Shown: positions 60,068 to 64,000 of the stretch, piece after piece
Numbering within the stretch: position 1 is the first letter of the stretch
Layout: each line of letters begins with the position of its first letter
Assembly (NCBI GenBank): GCA_040768665.1
Contig: JAXGMN010000037.1
Coordinates: 1-64,000 of the forward strand
DNA: 64,000 nt
Direction of reading: 5' to 3'
Source of the DNA: JABWBD01 sp040768665
GTDB taxonomy: Bacteria > Planctomycetota > Planctomycetia > Pirellulales > Thermoguttaceae
Notes under the pieces: model-generated
The model's input: only the letters and a program-made list of their open reading frames with translations
The model's database searches: none
Told to the model about the DNA's origin: nothing
Translations under genes and position numbers: made by a program

Positions 60068-61435
60068 TTACGGTTCGAGTTCGCGGACAAATACGTTGCG
60101 GAACTGCACCAGCGACGGCGGGCTGGTCCACTTGCCGTCTTTCTTGCTGCCGTGGTGCTGCAAGGCGATGGAACCGCGCTCGGGGAGACCGGGAATTGTC
60201 ACCCCCGGAAGGACGGCCTTGCCGTTGAGCAGGATCCTTACGGTGCTGCCTCGCACGGTGATGTCGAAACGGTTCCACTGGCCGACGGGGTTATCGGCCT
60301 GGAGTTGAGGGGTGGCCCCGGCGCGGACCTCGGCGGGCAGGGACGCGTCGCGGCGGATGCCGTACATTTCGCCCGAGCCGACGGGCCAGCACCAGATGTT
60401 CACCTGGTGTTTGCCGCTGCCGCGCAGAAAGACCCCCGAGTCGGAATCGGGCCGAGGATAGGGCTTGGGCTTGCCGTCGGGGCCGAGTTCCTCGCTGCCG
60501 TCCGGCATCACGTTGTAAACGCGGGGGTTCACATAGGGCGCCTCCTTGATCCGCCAGTCCACGATCAACAGGAAGTCGCCGAACTCGCGTTCGCTCCAGA
60601 GGTTCTTGTCGCCCTCGGCCTCGCTTTGCGCATCGCAGTCGATGACCTCGTTCACAACCTTCCAGTGACCGTTATCGCCCTCGGGAACCTTCCAGCCCCG
60701 CAGGTCAACGCCGGTGAACAGCGGCACGAAACCCTCGGCTTCGTTGGCGATTTCCTCCGGCTTGGGATTCGTGGAGGGCAGTTCCTTGATACGCAGGTTG
60801 CGAAAATGGGCCTCGGAGCCCTCGGATTCGAGCATCAGGTAGCCCTTGCGCGGCGAGGCTGCTTTCGCAACGGTCACCTCCTTGCCGTTCACACTGAGGC
60901 TCAGATCGCCGTCGTCGGCCACCAGGCGGTAGTGATTCCACTCGGGCGATGGTTTGGTCCGCTCTTCCATCGGGAAGCTCCGCTTTCCACTGGGTGAGAT
61001 GCGGCCCGCGACCGTCAACTCGGCTCCGTTCACCGCGAAGATGTCGCCATGCGTCGAGTACCACTCGTTCTTCCCCTTCACGTTGAAACCGGGATCCAGA
61101 ATCTGTACTTCGATGCCTCGCGAGAAGGCCGATCCGGCCACAGGCAGGCCGTCGGCCCAAACGAACAGCCCGGAATTGCCGCCGGACTTCAGGTGCCGCC
61201 ACTCGAACTCGATGATGAAGTTCTCGTACATCTTCGCAGTACGGATGGTGCCGACCGGAGAACCGCTGGTGACGATCATCCCGTCTCGCACCGTAAAGGT
61301 CTCCGGTGCGACGTTGCAAGGCACCCAGCCCGACAGGTCCTTGCCGCCAAACAGGGACACGAAACCAGCCTCGTCCGCGGCGTGGAGCGTCGACGCGGCA
61401 AGGCAGACGGTGAGGAAGATCGTGGGGAGTCTCAT
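60068..61435 (-). CDS. Tandem DUF1080 (3-keto-disaccharide hydrolase-like) protein
   Basis: This 455-residue secreted protein (signal MRLPTIFLTVCLAASTLHA) contains two DUF1080 domains. Each opens with the family start, FVSLFGGKDLSGW (about residue 25) and FVPLFTGVDLRGW (about 240), and each has a conserved SGLFV or SGVFLRG strand. DUF1080 members hydrolyse 3-keto-glycosides, products that periplasmic Gfo/Idh/MocA enzymes could supply. That link is an inference. GAGAGGAC precedes the start. It is divergent from the ThuA gene, with a 416-bp gap. Confidence 0.88.
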   Translation of the reverse strand: MRLPTIFLTVCLAASTLHAADEAGFVSLFGGKDLSGWVPCNVAPETFTVRDGMIVTSGSPVGTIRTAKMYENFIIEFEWRHLKSGGNSGLFVWADGLPVAGSAFSRGIEVQILDPGFNVKGKNEWYSTHGDIFAVNGAELTVAGRISPSGKRSFPMEERTKPSPEWNHYRLVADDGDLSLSVNGKEVTVAKAASPRKGYLMLESEGSEAHFRNLRIKELPSTNPKPEEIANEAEGFVPLFTGVDLRGWKVPEGDNGHWKVVNEVIDCDAQSEAEGDKNLWSEREFGDFLLIVDWRIKEAPYVNPRVYNVMPDGSEELGPDGKPKPYPRPDSDSGVFLRGSGKHQVNIWCWPVGSGEMYGIRRDASLPAEVRAGATPQLQADNPVGQWNRFDITVRGSTVRILLNGKAVLPGVTIPGLPERGSIALQHHGSKKDGKWTSPPSLVQFRNVFVRELEP

Positions 61436-61496
61436 GCGCTCAAGTCCTCTCGTAGGTTGGGGGAAATGACTGGGAATTTGTGGGACGGCACTGGGC

Positions 61497-61519
61497 AGGA
61501 CGGATTGGCAATCCGTCCT
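61497..61519. repeat. AGGACGGATTG palindrome
   Basis: AGGACGGATTG (61497-61507) and CAATCCGTCCT (61509-61519) are perfectly complementary around one base. It lies in the 416-bp gap between the divergent DUF1080 and ThuA genes (61436-61851). The rest of that gap shows no gene or clear promoter apart from TTGACA near 61657. Confidence 0.7.
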
Positions 61520-61851
61520 ACTGTTCGAAGCGACGGTGATTGGTCGCGCGGGCGGATAATTGCGGCGGCATAACCTCTTGTTTACAATATGGCTACTTCA
61601 AACGCGGCCGGCAACACCCTCCGTCGATGTTTTTGAACCTTTGCACGCCGGAGCTATTGACACTCAAGAGCGGTCAGGCCATCCTGAAGCCGCAGTCGTC
61701 AATGGCCGCGCCGAGGTGTTCGTCCGAGTGAGCCGCACCTGCCAGAACAAGACCGAACTGATCGCGAACTTACCCCGGGAGCCAACATGGATCAAGCCGC
61801 CGACCCCGTCCAACGCGAGCTTCCTGAGTCCATCACAGCCAGGAGTCAATC

Positions 61852-62910
61852 ATGAAAACAAACGTCCAAAGCAGAGGCAACCCCTTTCGGATTGGCGTGA
61901 GCGGGCTTACACGCCTGTTCCCGCGGTGTCTTGGCGCCCGCAGCCGCGCCATCGCGTTTCGGTGCTGCCTGGTTCCGATTCTGATTGCTGCGACGGTGGA
62001 GACGGTCCCGGCACAAACAAACGTGCCCCCTTTCCCGCTATCCTCGGAGTGGACGGCGAAGATCCGCAAGCTCGCGCCCGACGAGGCTCGGGTTGCCCCC
62101 TCGAAGAAGCATCGCGTCCTGTTGTTTTCGCTGTCGACCGGTTTCCAGCACTGGAACACGCCGCATATTGCGGCGGTGGTCAAGACGATTGCTGAGAAGG
62201 CCGCCGTGTGCGAGGTCGTCGCCTGCGACGACATCGAGATGTTTGAGCCGGAGAACCTCAAGCGATTTGACGCGGTCATTCTCAACAACAATTGCCCGAC
62301 GCCGCCGGAGTGGCACATTTTCCTCGACGTGCTGGTCAAGCGCGCGAAGGAATACGGCAAGTACGGCAAGACGTATATCGATCTGCCGGAAGAGGAACGC
62401 CGAGCCAAGGCCGCGGCGTTGGAAGCTAGCGTGGTCGACTTCGTCCGCCGGGGCGGCGGTTTGATGAGCATTCATGGTGCCATCGTATTCCTGAACGAGT
62501 CCAAGGAGTTCAGCGAACTGCTGGGCGCCAGCTTCGACTTCCATCCCAAGCAGCAGCCGTTGAAGATTACCGCGGTCGATCCCGAACATCCGTTGGTGGC
62601 GGCCTTCGAAGGCAAGCCGTTTGTGCACGTGGATGAACCGTACATGTTCAAAGGCACATACGGGCGGAAGAACTTCCGCCCGCTCTTGGTGATGGACACG
62701 GGCTCGTTGACGCACAACGACATACAGCGGGTTACCAGCGACGTGCGTTATGTGTCTTGGATCAAGACATTCGGCGAAGGCCGGGTGCTCTACCTATCGC
62801 CGTCGCACAACGCGCAAAGCTTCGAGGACCCGCGGCTGCTGCAGTATTTTCTCGACGGGCTGCAATACGTGCTGGGCGACTTGCAGTGCGACGCGACGTC
62901 GCTTCGGTAA
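61852..62910 (+). CDS. ThuA domain protein, exported
   Basis: This 352-residue protein starts at the ATG with CCAGGAG just upstream and a long signal-like N-terminus (positive stretch then FRCCLVPILIAATVETVPA). The ThuA (trehalose-utilisation, class I amidotransferase-like) fold is shown by HRVLLFSLSTGFQHWNTPHI, FDAVILNNNCPTPP, VRRGGGLMSIHGAI and the late YVSWIKTFGEGRVLYLSPSH. The nucleophilic Cys of true amidotransferases is not at the equivalent position. Such proteins occur with DUF1080 and Gfo/Idh/MocA genes in sugar degradation. Confidence 0.88.
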   Translation: MKTNVQSRGNPFRIGVSGLTRLFPRCLGARSRAIAFRCCLVPILIAATVETVPAQTNVPPFPLSSEWTAKIRKLAPDEARVAPSKKHRVLLFSLSTGFQHWNTPHIAAVVKTIAEKAAVCEVVACDDIEMFEPENLKRFDAVILNNNCPTPPEWHIFLDVLVKRAKEYGKYGKTYIDLPEEERRAKAAALEASVVDFVRRGGGLMSIHGAIVFLNESKEFSELLGASFDFHPKQQPLKITAVDPEHPLVAAFEGKPFVHVDEPYMFKGTYGRKNFRPLLVMDTGSLTHNDIQRVTSDVRYVSWIKTFGEGRVLYLSPSHNAQSFEDPRLLQYFLDGLQYVLGDLQCDATSLR

Positions 62911-63071
62911 CGGCGGGAGAGCCGCCGCTCTTGGCCGTGCGACTCAATGCGCGACACCGCTGGCGCCGTAGTAAAGGCCGCCGTATTCGATTTGCGTTTC
63001 CATCCCTCAAAACACGTGCACCGACCCGGCCGCCCACCACTGGCCGTTCGGAGCCGACCACCACTCCCAGC

Positions 63072-63104
63072 AGCCAGTGCCGGATCCACCGAAATCGGCA
63101 ATGT
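63072..63104. repeat. 33-bp direct repeat, left copy
   Basis: It is identical to 63938-63970 at 28 of 33 positions; both contain GCCGGAT and CCGAAATC. The two copies bracket the GNAT-like gene and the small gene behind it. The 297-bp gap 62911-63207 contains no gene. Confidence 0.75.
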
Positions 63105-63207
63105 CCATAATGTCGCGTCTTTCGTTCCTGGCTCGGTTGCCTATAATGGTAATTGCAGTCGGTTCTGGGCTTCGCAACCGAGCACACTTGGAAAGGCAGC
63201 CAGAATA

Positions 63208-63763
63208 GTGCCGAAGATCGACGTGGAAATCGACGGTTTGGGCAGTTCCGTGGTTCACCAGCCGACGGGCCAAGTGTTTTTCACGACGATTCTTTCTCAC
63301 GGGAAGCTCGATTCCCAGCAGCGTGTGGAGTTGAGAGGTTGGCGTTTCGATTGGATGGCTGAGTCCCGCCAACGGCTCAGAGATGTGATGGCTTTGCTGG
63401 CCGGAAGTTCGCGCACGGTTCAAGGGTTAACGTCGCTGGAGCCGGCGGACGGGTTCGTTCTGGTTCACCTGCTCGAAAGCGCGCCCCACAACGTCGGACA
63501 GAATAAGCTCTTTCGAGGCGTCGCGGGCAACCTTTTTGCGTTCGCCTGTGCTCGTTCCTTTGCGATGAAATTCGACGGCTACGTCGCGTTTGAAGCCAAG
63601 ACCGAACTGATTGAGCACTATAGGATCTCCCTCGGTGCTGAGCAAATTGGATTCCCTCGGTGCTGAGCAAATTGGATCGAGTAGCCGTATGATCATCGCA
63701 ACCGAGAGTGCCCTTCATCTTGTGCAGCACTATTTCAAGGAGGCTGATCGATGGCCGTTGTAG
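63208..63763 (+). pseudogene. GNAT-like acetyltransferase gene disrupted by a 25-bp tandem duplication
   Basis: The first 150 codons, from a GTG at 63208, encode a GNAT-like protein: LLESAPHNVGQNKLFRGVAG, then FAFACARSFAMKFDGYVAFE, then KTELIEHYRISLGAEQIG. An exact 25-bp duplication (63628-63677) shifts the frame, and the first frame stops at 63664-63666 after GFPRC. Removing one copy joins the chain to SSSRMIIATESALHLVQHYF, ending at 63761-63763. That frame overlaps the next gene's start by 13 bases. The protein resembles a widespread two-gene unit of uncertain role. A toxin-antitoxin function is possible but not shown. Confidence 0.75.
63628..63677 (+). repeat. 25-bp perfect tandem duplication
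   Basis: The units 63628-63652 and 63653-63677 are identical (each starts TCCCTCGGTGCTGAGC). Because 25 is not a multiple of three it shifts the frame of the GNAT-like gene. It looks recent, since no base differs between the copies. Confidence 0.95.
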
Positions 63764-63939
63764 CAGATATCGACAATCTCGATTTGGTGGTCGAGCCGCA
63801 CGAATACACGCCGGAAGATCGCGAGGTATTCCGACGCGCGGTGGAGGATCGACGCGCCCCCCAGACGGACGCCCGTTTGTCTCAGCAAGCCGGGCGTTTG
63901 CTCGCCCAGGCGGGACAAAAAAGGAACGTCACTGATTAG
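63751..63939 (+). CDS. Small protein of unknown function paired with the GNAT-like gene
   Basis: This 62-residue protein is acidic and largely helical (DLVVEPHEYTPEDREVFRRA). Its start at 63751 overlaps the end of the restored GNAT-like frame, and AAGGAGG lies 6-12 bases upstream. The gene pair is translationally coupled, which fits a two-component unit such as enzyme plus partner or toxin plus antitoxin. No family is recognised. Confidence 0.6.
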   Translation: MAVVADIDNLDLVVEPHEYTPEDREVFRRAVEDRRAPQTDARLSQQAGRLLAQAGQKRNVTD

Positions 63940-63970
63940 CCAGGGCCGGATTCGCCGAAATCAGTAATGT
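63938..63970. repeat. 33-bp direct repeat, right copy
   Basis: It matches 63072-63104 at 28 of 33 positions and begins inside the stop codon of the 62-residue gene. The window ends 30 bases later, so what follows cannot be seen. Confidence 0.75.
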
Positions 63971-64000
63971 TTCAGGTCGATGAACGGAATAACTTCGTCT

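Noticed and set aside
61560..62195. Second coding frame upstream of and overlapping ThuA
   Set aside because: It lacks a ribosome-binding site and any motif, and runs across the ThuA signal peptide in another frame.

Overview
The window looks like chromosomal DNA from a planctomycete (Pirellulales-type relative). It is GC-rich. It carries several Tat- or lipobox-exported Gfo/Idh/MocA oxidoreductases, DUF1080, ThuA, PmoA-like (DUF6807), sulfatase and PQQ-repeat proteins, which are typical of planctomycetes. EF-Tu has an aberrant switch I (KTVTI in place of RGITI) and NusG has a long acidic N-terminal extension. This placement is inference from gene content; no rRNA gene is present to confirm it.

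Layout. (1) 1-9911: an accessory carbohydrate-metabolism stretch. Two decayed Gfo/Idh/MocA genes (194-1310, 1484-2880) precede an intact paralogue (3093-4532), then a PmoA-like protein, a beta-lactamase-fold serine hydrolase, an NhaP-type antiporter and a cellulase-like protein. (2) 10011-25428: mostly single exported or envelope genes on both strands. These are lipoproteins, an orphan iron-type solute-binding protein, a HExxH lipoprotein, GlsB/YeaQ, a large TPR-CHAT protein, a transglutaminase-like protein, a sulfatase, an AAA ATPase and an MMPL exporter. (3) 25998-30341: a three-gene ABC-2 operon with translationally overlapping genes, followed by a structured non-coding region (30456-30744) that I read as a candidate stand-alone RNA. 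(4) 31022-34675: a secreted hypothetical protein and a sigma-70 factor with an unusual DNA-binding N-terminus. (5) 34814-54476: the core information-processing block. Its order is tRNA-Thr-Tyr-Gly-Thr, tuf, tRNA-Trp, secE, nusG, rplK, rplA, rplJ, rplL, rpoB, rpoC, rpsL, rpsG, fusA, followed by an ABC exporter. All are on the + strand, and the order is the same as the E. coli thrU-tufB/secE-nusG/rplKAJL-rpoBC region joined to the str operon. (6) 54702-62910: a ModE-like regulator, a fourth Gfo/Idh/MocA gene, an aldo/keto reductase, a membrane protein, and PQQ-repeat, DUF1080 and ThuA proteins. (7) 63072-63970: a small two-gene unit (frameshifted GNAT-like gene plus a 62-residue protein) between 33-bp direct repeats.

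The most striking feature is the set of palindromic repeats between genes. At least three recurrent families and several single-copy palindromes fill most non-coding gaps. One copy is a clean insertion with a CTCCAA target duplication inside a pseudogene. Two palindromes lie in frame inside protein-coding genes, as Rickettsia palindromic elements do. Within one family the outer arms differ from copy to copy yet stay complementary within each copy. Another family shows a compensatory base-pair change. No transposase, CRISPR array or rRNA gene was found.
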